Of a stretch of 64,000 nt of DNA, positions 54,476 through 63,361 are shown piece after piece (position 1 is the first letter of the stretch; every line of letters starts with the position of its first letter). Below the pieces are notes generated by a model. That model was not told the origin of the DNA. It did not search any database and saw only the letters and a list, made by a program, of their open reading frames with translations. The DNA is taken from positions 558,001 to 622,000 of the forward strand of contig CP060238.1 of the NCBI GenBank assembly GCA_023898765.1, given 5' to 3'. This stretch comes from Rhodospirillales bacterium (lineage in GTDB: Bacteria; Pseudomonadota; Alphaproteobacteria; Micavibrionales; Micavibrionaceae). Position numbers and translations under genes: made by a program.

Positions 54476-57121
54476 ATGCTGGCAGAAATCGGCATTACAA
54501 GAAAAAGCGTTTTAAAATATGCCCTCCTGCCGGGTATATTGCCGCGTGTAAGTGCGCTCGCAGGATCGGGCTTTTATAATCTCGCGCTTCTTGTTGCAAC
54601 CGTTTTTAACGCCGTACGCATTCTTCCGGACAATCACCCCTATTTAAGAGCGGATTCTCTCGGGACTTACGGTTTGCGCCATGTGATTGCGGAAGCGGCC
54701 AATCACATCGTTCCTTGCCGGAAGAACATTGACCAGATCGTTGTATTTTTTTCCATTCTGGCGGCCATTGTCATTTTAGTTTTGCAGTTCATTCTGATTC
54801 TGATTGCTGTTTTTATATCACCCGCCCGTGCGGCAACGATGCCGACAACATATTCGGAATTTTTTGTTACACGCGCACGCGCACCGGAGACAGATCTGGC
54901 CTTTCGGGCGCTGGATATGGTTTTTGGCGTTCCGGACCTTTTTAATTCAAAGGAAAGCGTAGGGACGCCTCTTCAGCTTGCGCTGCAAAGCCTGTTTGAG
55001 TTTTATAGCTATGGCCTTCTTCTGGTCGGGTTTTTTATCATTCTGTATTTTGTTGTGACGATCGTTGCGGAAACCGCACAAACAGGAACCCCTTTTGGCA
55101 AACGTTTCAATCACGCCTGGACTCCCATTCGCCTAAGCGTTTTTTTCGCCCTTTTGCTTCCTGTCACGTCGGGATTAAACGGCGGACAAATGATCTCTCT
55201 TTATGCGGCAAAATACGGGTCCGGTTTGGCAACGAACGGATGGCTCAAATTCAATGAAGTCCTTAATAGCTCGGAATATCTTGGGAAGATGGAGACTCTG
55301 TATGCCAAGCCCAATACACCGGAAATGGCCTATCTTTACGGATATATACTTCTTGCCCGTACGTGCCTCTATGCCGAAGGGCGGGCGGCAAGACGAAATA
55401 TTGAGGCTTTCGTTATATACGGCCCCGGCCCGGAGGATGCCAAGAAATTGTCTGAAACGACGGCTTCAAATGTCTCTGAGGAAACAGAAGGCGGGGATAT
55501 TCACATTCGTTTTGGTGAGCAGGACCCGATTCTTTATAAGAACCGAAGTGGCAGTGTTTACCCGTATTGCGGAGAGGTTGTTTTAAAGACATCGGATATG
55601 GCGGAACCCGGCGCAACCAAAATTCAGGAGGGATATTACGATCTTGTCAAAGAACTCTGGGAGGGTGCTTTTGACATTGATAAACATGCTAAAAATTTCA
55701 GCTTAAAATACTCATCCGTTGAGCCAAGAATACCGGAAACACCCATTCCCGATGCAAAATGGAAAGCGGAAACCTCCAAGGGTATCCAGGAAAAGGCTGA
55801 AAAAATTATAGAGGATGGTTTGCAAGCCCAAAGAGCCGGAGGAAACGTAGATCCCGATGCGGATATGGAGATTCTCGGCTGGGCCGGGGCGGGCATATGG
55901 TACAACAAAATTGCCCAGAAAAACGGCGCTTTGACAACTGCTGCCATGAATACTCCCGAGCCGATCCTGATGCCGTCCGTCATGGAGTGGATAAAAAGCG
56001 AAAAGGTCAAGCAGGATAAAAATGTTTCGGCGTCCGATACCTACTCTCCTTCCGTGTCTGACAACCAGTTGGTAGAATTTGAGTATCCGGAAGACCATGA
56101 TAAGGCGCGTGTTCTTCATCAGGTTTCCGATTTTGTCATGTCGGAGGGAATTCGGCAGGACGATATGGCCTCCCAGACAAAACTGACCGGAAATATCGTG
56201 ATTGACGCCATCAACCTTCTGTTTGGAACCAGAGGTCTGTTTGAGATGTGCGAAAATACGGATATTCACCCTTTGGCACAGCTTGCCTCTCTTGGAAAAA
56301 CGATGGTGAATAACGCAATCGGGATGTTTGGCGGGTCCATTTTTGCGGGAGCTGCGGGCGGATTGGCAAAACTTTCGGAAGCATATGGCGCTGCAGGAGA
56401 TACCCTCTTTGCGCTGGCGAGCTTTTTTACTGCTGTGGCCAGCATTGGGTTGCTCGTCGGCTTTTTGCTTTTTTACGTGATTCCGTTTCTGCCCTTTATC
56501 TATTTCTTCTTCGCCGTTTCAGGTTGGGTCAAGGGCTTGTTTGAAGCGATGGTCGGTGTTCCTCTCTGGGCGCTGGCTCATTTGCGTATAGGCGGAGACG
56601 GTTTGCCGGGCGAGGCCGCCATGAGCGGGTATTTCCTGATTTTTGAAATATTTATCCGGCCCATTTTAATCGTTTTTGGGTTGCTGGCATCCATTGCAAT
56701 CTTTGCCGCAATGGTTCGGGTTCTAAACGACATTTTCTATCTTGTTATTACCAACCTGTCGGGCCAGGACCCCCTTTCTACAACCTCCTGCTTTAGCGCA
56801 CCTGACGGATCGGGAGGTATCGATCCCAAGACGATGTTCCGCGGTCCCCTGGATGAATTTTTCTTCACGGTTATCTATGCCATTATCGTTTATATGATAG
56901 GAATGTCCTGCTTTAAGCTGATCGACAACGTTCCCAATCACATTTTACGCTGGATGAATGCAGGGGTGCCTGCCTTCAATGATAAAAGTTCGGATCCGGC
57001 AGAAGGTCTTGTGAAATATATGGCTGTTGGCGGAGGCCGCATAGGACAGCAGCTTCAGGGCGGCATGAAAGACATGGCCGGAAATCTTTCGGGTATGTTC
57101 AAAAAGGGGGAGGACGGCTAG
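54476..57121 (+). CDS. DotA/TraY-family type IVB secretion membrane protein, paralogue 3
   Basis: This third DotA/TraY paralogue has 881 residues. It starts 16 bases after paralogue 2 with a GGGGAT/GAG ribosome site. It repeats the plan: GILPRVSALAGSGF, ILPDNHPY, RKNIDQIVVFF, helix, AxA (PARA, ~117-119), GTPFGKRFNHAWTPIRLSV (~203), YPYCGEVVLKTSDM, GWAGAGIWYN (~468), GLFEMCENTDIHPLAQL (~580) and EAMVGVPLWALAHLRIGG (~690-707). The C-terminal helices end FRGPLDEFFFTVIYAIIVYM, then a short Gly-rich tail. In Dot/Icm systems DotA spans the inner membrane and is needed for export; the same broad role is inferred. A weak terminator follows. Confidence 0.82.
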   Translation: MLAEIGITRKSVLKYALLPGILPRVSALAGSGFYNLALLVATVFNAVRILPDNHPYLRADSLGTYGLRHVIAEAANHIVPCRKNIDQIVVFFSILAAIVILVLQFILILIAVFISPARAATMPTTYSEFFVTRARAPETDLAFRALDMVFGVPDLFNSKESVGTPLQLALQSLFEFYSYGLLLVGFFIILYFVVTIVAETAQTGTPFGKRFNHAWTPIRLSVFFALLLPVTSGLNGGQMISLYAAKYGSGLATNGWLKFNEVLNSSEYLGKMETLYAKPNTPEMAYLYGYILLARTCLYAEGRAARRNIEAFVIYGPGPEDAKKLSETTASNVSEETEGGDIHIRFGEQDPILYKNRSGSVYPYCGEVVLKTSDMAEPGATKIQEGYYDLVKELWEGAFDIDKHAKNFSLKYSSVEPRIPETPIPDAKWKAETSKGIQEKAEKIIEDGLQAQRAGGNVDPDADMEILGWAGAGIWYNKIAQKNGALTTAAMNTPEPILMPSVMEWIKSEKVKQDKNVSASDTYSPSVSDNQLVEFEYPEDHDKARVLHQVSDFVMSEGIRQDDMASQTKLTGNIVIDAINLLFGTRGLFEMCENTDIHPLAQLASLGKTMVNNAIGMFGGSIFAGAAGGLAKLSEAYGAAGDTLFALASFFTAVASIGLLVGFLLFYVIPFLPFIYFFFAVSGWVKGLFEAMVGVPLWALAHLRIGGDGLPGEAAMSGYFLIFEIFIRPILIVFGLLASIAIFAAMVRVLNDIFYLVITNLSGQDPLSTTSCFSAPDGSGGIDPKTMFRGPLDEFFFTVIYAIIVYMIGMSCFKLIDNVPNHILRWMNAGVPAFNDKSSDPAEGLVKYMAVGGGRIGQQLQGGMKDMAGNLSGMFKKGEDG

Positions 57122-57186
57122 AATAAAGGCTCCCGTTCCTTTTGTTTCCTTCCCGTAAACAAAACCTCATCAAGAGGACCTGTCTT

Positions 57187-57206
57187 CAGAAGGTTCTTCT
57201 GTTTTC
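57187..57206 (+). terminator. Possible terminator after the DotA-like operon
   Basis: A 6-bp hairpin CAGAAG-GTT-CTTCTG (57187-57201) is followed by TTTTC. It lies 66 bases after the stop of paralogue 3 and before the convergent mlaC. The stem is short, so the call is tentative. Confidence 0.35.
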
Positions 57207-57231
57207 AAAGACGAACGGTATGTATGGAAGG

Positions 57232-57960
57232 CTACTGGCCGCGCAAATGGACGAGAAGCGCCTGCATTTCTCCGCCGCCGCGCTGGATGACGCTTGAAAA
57301 ATCGCTGCGCTGGGTCAGGGACATGCTCACGCCCTCAATAATGACGTCAACAATTTTATACTTTCCCTGCTTATAGCGAACCCGCCAGTCCACACGGATC
57401 TTGGAGCCGGAAGTCGGGACAATAAAGGAGGTTACGATGCTGTCTTTTGTTCCGTCTTTTCTGGTCTCACTGACTTCCAGTGTCTGGCCCTTGTATTCGC
57501 TAAAGCGTGCGGAATAAACATCTACGACCATATCTTCAAAAAGGCGTTGATATTCTTGTTGCTGGGCGGAGGTAGCCGTTCTCCAATACCGTCCCAGAGC
57601 AAAACGACCAATGGTGCTCATATCGAAACTGTCGCGCAAAAGAGTACGGAATCTCTGTTCTTTTTGATTTTGAGTCAGTTTGGTATCTCCCAGAAAACCG
57701 ATAGCTCTTTGTCCCATATCGTCTACAAATTTTTGCGCGCCGCTTGCCATTTTGTCGCCGTTCTCTACGGCTTTGGCGTCAAGATTAGCGATTTTCACAA
57801 GATATGACGGATGAGACGAGGACGTCTGGGAAGGGCCGGTGAGGAAATATCCCCATTCGAAAGAAGCCGCTTTTGACTCCCCTGTCACGAGGGCAAGAGA
57901 AAAAACGAAAAAAACAGCGCTTAAGAGGAATTTTATACAAACAGTTTTCATTTTGATCAT
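57232..57960 (-). CDS. mlaC: Phospholipid-binding periplasmic protein MlaC
   Basis: MlaC shuttles phospholipids between the outer-membrane MlaA complex and the inner-membrane MlaFEDB complex. It has 242 residues with a signal peptide (FFVFSLALVTGESKAAS). The MlaC domain (Ttg2/Tol-Pal-region Ttg2D family) shows QRFRTLLRDSFDMSTIGRFALG, TSAQQQEYQRLFEDMVVDVY and the strand pair IRVDWRVRYKQGKYKIVDVI. The start at 57960 has AAGG close upstream. It lies downstream of mlaA on the same strand, though a terminator separates them. Confidence 0.93.
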   Translation of the reverse strand: MIKMKTVCIKFLLSAVFFVFSLALVTGESKAASFEWGYFLTGPSQTSSSHPSYLVKIANLDAKAVENGDKMASGAQKFVDDMGQRAIGFLGDTKLTQNQKEQRFRTLLRDSFDMSTIGRFALGRYWRTATSAQQQEYQRLFEDMVVDVYSARFSEYKGQTLEVSETRKDGTKDSIVTSFIVPTSGSKIRVDWRVRYKQGKYKIVDVIIEGVSMSLTQRSDFSSVIQRGGGEMQALLVHLRGQ

Positions 57961-58024
57961 GCCCTGCCCTTAAAAAATAGGTTCTTTTTCCACTATGGTT
58001 TTACCGCGAAAAATATCAAAAAGC

Positions 58025-58060
58025 AATCAGGCCAAACTCTTTCATAAGCCTGGCCTGATT
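58025..58060 (-). terminator. Rho-independent terminator between mlaA and mlaC
   Basis: On the minus strand AATCAGGCCA and TGGCCTGATT form a 10-bp stem with a 16-base loop, followed by GCTTTTTGATATTTTT. A second small hairpin (CGGGAG/CTCCCG, 58065-58081) lies between it and the mlaA stop. mlaC therefore probably needs read-through or its own promoter. Confidence 0.7.
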
Positions 58061-58083
58061 TTGACGGGAGGAAGACTCCCGGA

Positions 58084-58866
58084 TCAATCGTAATCAGGGA
58101 TAGACGGTCCACCCATCTTATCCGGATCTTCGTCGTTAATCAGGGCCTGACGCCGCTGAATGTAAGCGCTGCGCAGGGCCGCATAATAATCGAAGGAATT
58201 GCGGCGCAGATCGTCAATAATATCCAGCAGCTCTTCACGTTGGTCGATAATACCGGCTCCGACACGTCCGTAATGCCATTCCTCGCGATGGGTATTAAAC
58301 AGGTAAATCCGCAAAGGATCGGCATATGCATCGACAAGGGTTCCGGCGCCATCACGCAAGGTCGTTGGGCCGAAAATAGGCACAACCAGGTAAGGTCCGT
58401 TTCCAATGCCCCATGTGGCGAGCGTTTGTCCAAAATCTTCAGGTTCATAGGCAACGCCGCCCTCCGTGGCAAGATCCAGAATACCGCCGAATCCGGCGAG
58501 CGTGTTTACGATCATGCGAAGCGTGGAATTGGCGGTTCCTTCCACATCACCTTGTAAAATCTGGTTTCCGATAATGATCGGGCTTTTCAGGTTCCGAAGA
58601 AAATTACGAAGCCCCAGACGGAAAGCTTTTGGCGTCGCTGCCCTGTATCCGCGGGCGGCCGGTTCTAAAATGGCTTTATCAAGGGCTTCATTCACTTTCA
58701 GGGACCGGCGGTTTGTTTCCTCGAAAGGATCGCTTACGAGTGTGTCCCCCACGTAAACGTCTCCGCCGCCGCTGGTTGAACAGGCTGAAAGGCCCAGGCA
58801 GGCAAATAAAACCAGCAGGAGGTAATACCCGCGCCTAAAACATTCCTTATTCTTCAATTTTTTCAT
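58084..58866 (-). CDS. mlaA: Outer-membrane lipoprotein MlaA (VacJ)
   Basis: MlaA removes mislocated phospholipids from the outer leaflet of the outer membrane. It has 260 residues with a lipoprotein signal (LFACLGLSACSTS, Cys ~29). The VacJ motifs are DPFEETNRRSLKVNEALD, RLGLRNFLRNLKSPIIIGN, EDFGQTLATWGIGNGPYLVVP and GPTTLRDGAGTLVDAYADP. The C-terminal ~50 residues form a charged helix. It is complete and normal in length. Confidence 0.95.
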   Translation of the reverse strand: MKKLKNKECFRRGYYLLLVLFACLGLSACSTSGGGDVYVGDTLVSDPFEETNRRSLKVNEALDKAILEPAARGYRAATPKAFRLGLRNFLRNLKSPIIIGNQILQGDVEGTANSTLRMIVNTLAGFGGILDLATEGGVAYEPEDFGQTLATWGIGNGPYLVVPIFGPTTLRDGAGTLVDAYADPLRIYLFNTHREEWHYGRVGAGIIDQREELLDIIDDLRRNSFDYYAALRSAYIQRRQALINDEDPDKMGGPSIPDYD

Positions 58867-59087
58867 CGCTCTGTTAGCCCTAAATCCATTTGTTTTTCTT
58901 TACTACCGTTCGAGTAAACCACGATTTAGGTTCACGCAAGGTTAAGATTACTTAAAATTTTAACTTTTTATTCGATTCATAACATTCTGAAAAATAAAGA
59001 TTTTCAGAGCATCCTACAATAATTGCTTCGGAAAGGGTTGCAGGTCAACAGTAAAATTAACCAAAGTCAAACCTCACACAAAAAAAC
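58867..59087. other. AT-rich intergenic region upstream of mlaA, no gene seen
   Basis: These 221 bases separate the mlaA start from the lptG stop (both minus). A hairpin CTGAAAA/TTTTCAG near 58989-59009 (minus strand) may mark the end of the lptFG transcript but lacks a T run. A TTGACC at about 59050-59045 (minus) could be a -35 for mlaA, but no strong -10 matches it. Confidence 0.35.
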
Positions 59088-60191
59088 TTAGCCGTCTTCA
59101 AGGGTCATCATGGCCCCGACCCCTAGAAGAAAACAGATCGCTGGCGGAGACCAGGCCGCCAAAACAGGCGGCAATTGCCCTGAAGCGCCTAAAGCCTGCA
59201 AAAAGCTTGAAATAAAGAAGACGATAAATCCGATAACAACACCAATAATCACGAGCATGGCCGTGCCGCGAAGTCTCGGCGGTCGTAGCGATACCGAGGC
59301 GGCCAGCAAAATCATGGCCGCAAACATCAATGGCTGGGCCAGAAGTCTTTGGAAGTGGATTTTGAGACTTGTGGCATTGAATCCTGTCGCTTCCATTGTG
59401 CTGATAAATGCTCTTAATCGCCAAAAAGGGATGGTTTCCGCTGACGCAAAACTGTCTTCGATTTCCTGCGCTGTCAGGTTTGTCGCGAGCGAAATCAGGT
59501 CCGCCTCTTCGGGTAAATTGTGAGGGGCATTGACTGTGGCATGGCGGAATTTCCACTCTCCCGGCGCCAAAACAGCTTCCTTGGCATCAATCCGCCGTAA
59601 AAAAGTGTCCTGATTGCTAAAAAACAGGGAGATTGTATTTTGCAGGACCCATTCGGGCATCTTCACGCCGGAAGCGTGCAAAATCACGTATCCGTCCCCT
59701 TCCGTAGACTGGCGGAGCCAAAGTCCTTGCTGGGAAAGGCTAACCAGGCTTTCCTGACGTTTGAGATAGGAACTTTCAAGACTTTCAAAACGGGCCAGAG
59801 AAAGGGCTCCGAGGGGGTTTATAACTGTAATTTGTAAAACACCGATAAGAAGCCCCACCCCGATTATAGGGCCTAAAAACTGCCAGACGGAAAGGCCTGC
59901 CGCCCGTACAACGACCAGTTCATGTCTCCGGGTCAGGTGCCAGAACGTTAAAATGGCGCTGAACAGGACCGCAAACGGCAATACCATCTGGCCGACTTCG
60001 GGCAGTTTATAAAGCCCCATCTGGAAAATCAAAAAAAGGGAAATGTCTTCGTGCTTTGTTCCGCGACGCAAAAGCTCAACGGTGTCGAATAAGTAAATAA
60101 TGCCCAGAAGGACAAGCAAAAGGCCGCAAAAATTAACCGTATATATCCTTGCCAGGTAGCGGCTTAACGTTGAAGGAAAGAACTGTTTCAT
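59088..60191 (-). CDS. lptG: LPS export ABC transporter permease LptG
   Basis: With LptF and LptB it extracts lipopolysaccharide from the inner membrane. It has 367 residues: two N-terminal helices (YTVNFCGLLLVLLGIIYLFDTVELLRR region), the coupling-helix pattern FWHLTRRHELVVVRAAGLS, a periplasmic beta-jellyroll (~135-270) and four C-terminal-side helices. It overlaps lptF by ATGA. Confidence 0.95.
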   Translation of the reverse strand: MKQFFPSTLSRYLARIYTVNFCGLLLVLLGIIYLFDTVELLRRGTKHEDISLFLIFQMGLYKLPEVGQMVLPFAVLFSAILTFWHLTRRHELVVVRAAGLSVWQFLGPIIGVGLLIGVLQITVINPLGALSLARFESLESSYLKRQESLVSLSQQGLWLRQSTEGDGYVILHASGVKMPEWVLQNTISLFFSNQDTFLRRIDAKEAVLAPGEWKFRHATVNAPHNLPEEADLISLATNLTAQEIEDSFASAETIPFWRLRAFISTMEATGFNATSLKIHFQRLLAQPLMFAAMILLAASVSLRPPRLRGTAMLVIIGVVIGFIVFFISSFLQALGASGQLPPVLAAWSPPAICFLLGVGAMMTLEDG

Positions 60192-61330
60192 ACTGTCCCC
60201 GAATTCATGGTTACTTTTCTTGGGTAGAGGATTTTTTGGCGCAGATTTTCGCTAAAGCCGCTTAAGAGAAACAGTCCACCGAGCATGGGCCCGAACACAA
60301 GGAGGTACATTAAACCCAGCCCCCATATATTTTTAACAGCCAGATTATAAGTGCCAAGATAAAGCCCTTGTATAAGGATGACCCCTGCAACTGCTAAAAT
60401 GATCCGGCGGGTTTGTCCCCGGCGGTTGGTCGGTCCCAAAAGCAGGCAGACAAGAGCGAGAATCGTAAAAGACAGTGCCAGAAAGGGGCTGACAATGCGG
60501 CGGTGAGCTTCAATAAGAAAATTATGTTTGTTTTCCATGTCCCTTTTTATGTTTGTATTCGGAGTCAAAAGCTCTGCAAAGGTTCGTTCATTGGGTTCTT
60601 GCCAGCGCTGCCGCACGGCTCCCGCACTATCAGGCAGGTCGATCGTATAGCGCTCGAAATCCAGACGGCCGAGCGCGCCTGTTTTGGGGTCAAAATCCTG
60701 CCGGGAGCCGTCGTAAACTAGAACCTGCTGCCCTTCGTCCGTGGTTACGATGACACCGCGTTTGGCAAGGATTGTCACCGGATTTTTAAGCTCGGGGCGG
60801 CTGTCATAGACCAAAATTCCCTCGATCTCGCCTTCTTTTGTCCGGTGGCGAATATACACCGTCGTGTTTTTTCCGATCGTGTTGAAAACGCCCTCCCGAA
60901 AAAGAAGGGTTGAATACTGAGCCTTGATCACCTGGCGCATCTGGTTCATTCCTGCCAGGGACACGGGGGCGAGCCATGTTGTGATTCCGAGCAGGATAAT
61001 TGTCACGACGGTTGCAACAACAAGGGCCGGACGGGCGAGATGCATGGGAGACAGGCCGGACGCCCGCATTACAATGAGTTCGCTATCCATATTCATCCGG
61101 TTGTATATGAAGATGGTGGAAATGACCAAAGCCAGAGGCAGGATGACTTCAAAAAAGCGCGGGAGGGCCAGCGCCGTCAAAACCCAGAAAACGCTTCCCG
61201 AGGCGCCGGAATCAATGATGAGCTCCAGAAACCGTAAAGACTGGGTCAGCAAAATAATCATGGCAAGCGTCAGGGCCGTAAAAACGGTTGCAATGATAAG
61301 GCTTTTTAAAAGATATCTGTCAAAAACCAT
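60188..61330 (-). CDS. lptF: LPS export ABC transporter permease LptF
   Basis: This partner of LptG has 380 residues. The start at ATG 61330 gives the standard MVFDRYLLKSLIIATVFTAL; the longer frame (61363) is unlikely. The coupling pattern NRMNMDSELIVMRASGLSPMHL is present (~80-101), followed by the beta-jellyroll and C-terminal helices. lptF-lptG divergent from pepA-holC is a common proteobacterial arrangement. Confidence 0.94.
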   Translation of the reverse strand: MVFDRYLLKSLIIATVFTALTLAMIILLTQSLRFLELIIDSGASGSVFWVLTALALPRFFEVILPLALVISTIFIYNRMNMDSELIVMRASGLSPMHLARPALVVATVVTIILLGITTWLAPVSLAGMNQMRQVIKAQYSTLLFREGVFNTIGKNTTVYIRHRTKEGEIEGILVYDSRPELKNPVTILAKRGVIVTTDEGQQVLVYDGSRQDFDPKTGALGRLDFERYTIDLPDSAGAVRQRWQEPNERTFAELLTPNTNIKRDMENKHNFLIEAHRRIVSPFLALSFTILALVCLLLGPTNRRGQTRRIILAVAGVILIQGLYLGTYNLAVKNIWGLGLMYLLVFGPMLGGLFLLSGFSENLRQKILYPRKVTMNSGTV

Positions 61331-61414
61331 GGATTCTCTATGGTGCTGTTCCTGTAAAAACACTTATATTGGAATCAAGCTGCATAGACAAACTGTATAA
61401 ACAGGCCAAATATC

Positions 61415-62902
61415 ATGACTCTTAAAATATCTTTTGCAAAAACACCCAGGGCCGCATCCGAGACGGCCGTAATTCTTGTCTTTGAAAAAAACAGGCCCGA
61501 TACGGCGGTCAAGGCGTTAAGCAAGGCAACGCAGGGGCTTGTTACGCAGACGTTGAAAAATCACCGGGCTTTTAAAGCCAAAAACGGACAGGTCCTTTCC
61601 CTGACACCCGGCAAGGGAGAAAAATTCCGGTTTGTTATGCTGCTTGGAGCGGGAAGTCCTGAAAAGCTTGATGCGCGGGCTTGCGAAAAGCTGGGGAAAG
61701 AACTCTTTGCGGCCCTGAAAGACGCGGGGGCGGAGCGTGTTACCCTGTTTGCGGGGGCTGGAAAGGAGGGCGCGGCAAGCCTTGCGCTGGGCATGAAGCT
61801 TGCTTCCTACAGTTTCGACAAATACAAGTCAGAAAATAAGGGACAGGATAAGTCTTCTGTGGTCAGGGAGATCGACCTTATTCTGGATGGACATAAAGCG
61901 GCGGCAAATCTTTATAAAGGGCACAGCGCCACGGCAGAGGGTATTTTCCTTGCCCATGATCTGGCCAATGAGCCGCCCAACACGCTCTATCCTGCCAGCT
62001 ACGCTAAAATCATCCGTAAAGAACTTGGCCCCCTCGGGATTAAAATCGAGGTTCTGGATGCCGGGAAAATGAAGCAACTGGGTTTTGGAGCGCATCTGGC
62101 TGTGGGACAAGGATCCGAGCGTCCGCCTTGCGTTGTTGTTATGCGCTGGAACGGCGTGGGGACAGGTAAAGGCAAAAAGGCGGCCCTTCCGCTTGCTTTT
62201 GTGGGGAAAGGCATCACCTTCGATTCCGGCGGGCTTTCCATTAAGTCCGGCGAGGGCATGACAAACATGAAAAAGGATATGGGCGGTTCGGCAGGCATTG
62301 TCGGCCTTATGAAAACATTGGCGTTGCGCAAAGCGAAGGCAAATGTCGTGGCTGTTGTCGCTCTGGCTGAAAATATGCCCTCTCATAATGCGTACAGGCC
62401 GGATGACATTATTAAGTCCCTCTCCGGCAAAACCATTGAAATTCAGAACACGGATGCAGAAGGGCGTCTTGTTCTGGCCGATGCGCTGACATACGTACAG
62501 CGCAAATATAAGCCCCGCTTTGTGATTGATATGGCGACGCTCACCGGCGCCATTGTGGTGGCGCTGGGATATGAATATTACGGCGCTTTCGTGAATGATG
62601 AAAAGCTTTGGAACCAGATAGAGAAGGCAAGTCAGGACACAGGCGAAAAATTTTGGCGGATGCCGCTGGATGAAAGCTATCGCAAGGAAGTCGAAAGTAA
62701 AATTGCCGATCTTAAAAATATGGGAGGCAGCCGCTGGGGCGGGGCTTGCAGCGCTGCGGGCTTTTTAGAGCATTTTATTGAAAAAGGGCAGGTCTGGGCG
62801 CATCTGGACATTGCCGCCGAAGCCCTGCGCGGCAGTGATAAAGCAGGTACCTATGGCGTACGTGTCTTGAACCGGCTGGTGGCGGATCACTACGAATCAT
62901 GA
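61415..62902 (+). CDS. pepA: Leucyl aminopeptidase (M17)
   Basis: This cytosolic two-metal aminopeptidase has 495 residues. The catalytic domain has VGKGITFDSGGLSIKSGEGM (metal-binding Lys and Asp), MKKDMGGSAG and the signature NTDAEGRLVLADALTY (~347-362). The N-terminal domain is of usual size. It overlaps holC by ATGA and is divergent from lptF. Confidence 0.96.
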   Translation: MTLKISFAKTPRAASETAVILVFEKNRPDTAVKALSKATQGLVTQTLKNHRAFKAKNGQVLSLTPGKGEKFRFVMLLGAGSPEKLDARACEKLGKELFAALKDAGAERVTLFAGAGKEGAASLALGMKLASYSFDKYKSENKGQDKSSVVREIDLILDGHKAAANLYKGHSATAEGIFLAHDLANEPPNTLYPASYAKIIRKELGPLGIKIEVLDAGKMKQLGFGAHLAVGQGSERPPCVVVMRWNGVGTGKGKKAALPLAFVGKGITFDSGGLSIKSGEGMTNMKKDMGGSAGIVGLMKTLALRKAKANVVAVVALAENMPSHNAYRPDDIIKSLSGKTIEIQNTDAEGRLVLADALTYVQRKYKPRFVIDMATLTGAIVVALGYEYYGAFVNDEKLWNQIEKASQDTGEKFWRMPLDESYRKEVESKIADLKNMGGSRWGGACSAAGFLEHFIEKGQVWAHLDIAAEALRGSDKAGTYGVRVLNRLVADHYES

Positions 62903-63348
62903 CGGAAATACGTTTTTATCATTTAAGCGTTCAGAGCCTCGATCAGGCTTTGCCGAAGATTCTCTCTAAGGTACTGGAAAGCGATCGTCGCGCTCTTGTA
63001 AAACTCACGGATGAAGAAGACGTCCGGAGAATGAACGATTTTCTCTGGACATACAGGCCGGAGAGTTTCCTGCCTCATGGGAACAAAAAAGACGGGCATG
63101 CTGAAGATCAGCCTGTTTTTTTAACGGATAAGGATGAAAACCCGAACGGCGCCCAGGTTCTGGTTTTAACCGGTGAGGCGGTGCATCAAGATATAGATAA
63201 ATTCGATTTATGCTGCGAAATGCTCAACGGCAACGATGAGGCAGCCGTTAGAGCCGCCCGCAAGCGCTGGAAAGCCTACAAAGACTCGGGCTTTGACGTT
63301 ACCTACTGGCAACAGACAGACGGCGGCAGCTGGGAACAAAAAGCCTGA
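62899..63348 (+). CDS. holC: DNA polymerase III chi subunit
   Basis: Chi links the clamp loader to single-stranded-DNA-binding protein. The 149-residue protein starts MTEIRFYHLSVQSLDQALPKIL in family style, with LWTYRPESFLPHG and DEDENPNGAQVLVL-type motifs (PVFLTDKDENPNGAQVLVLT). The C-terminal ARKRWKAYKDSGFDVTYWQQ segment is conserved in the family. It is coupled to pepA by ATGA. Confidence 0.93.
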   Translation: MTEIRFYHLSVQSLDQALPKILSKVLESDRRALVKLTDEEDVRRMNDFLWTYRPESFLPHGNKKDGHAEDQPVFLTDKDENPNGAQVLVLTGEAVHQDIDKFDLCCEMLNGNDEAAVRAARKRWKAYKDSGFDVTYWQQTDGGSWEQKA

Positions 63349-63361
63349 AAGCAGGAAAGGG

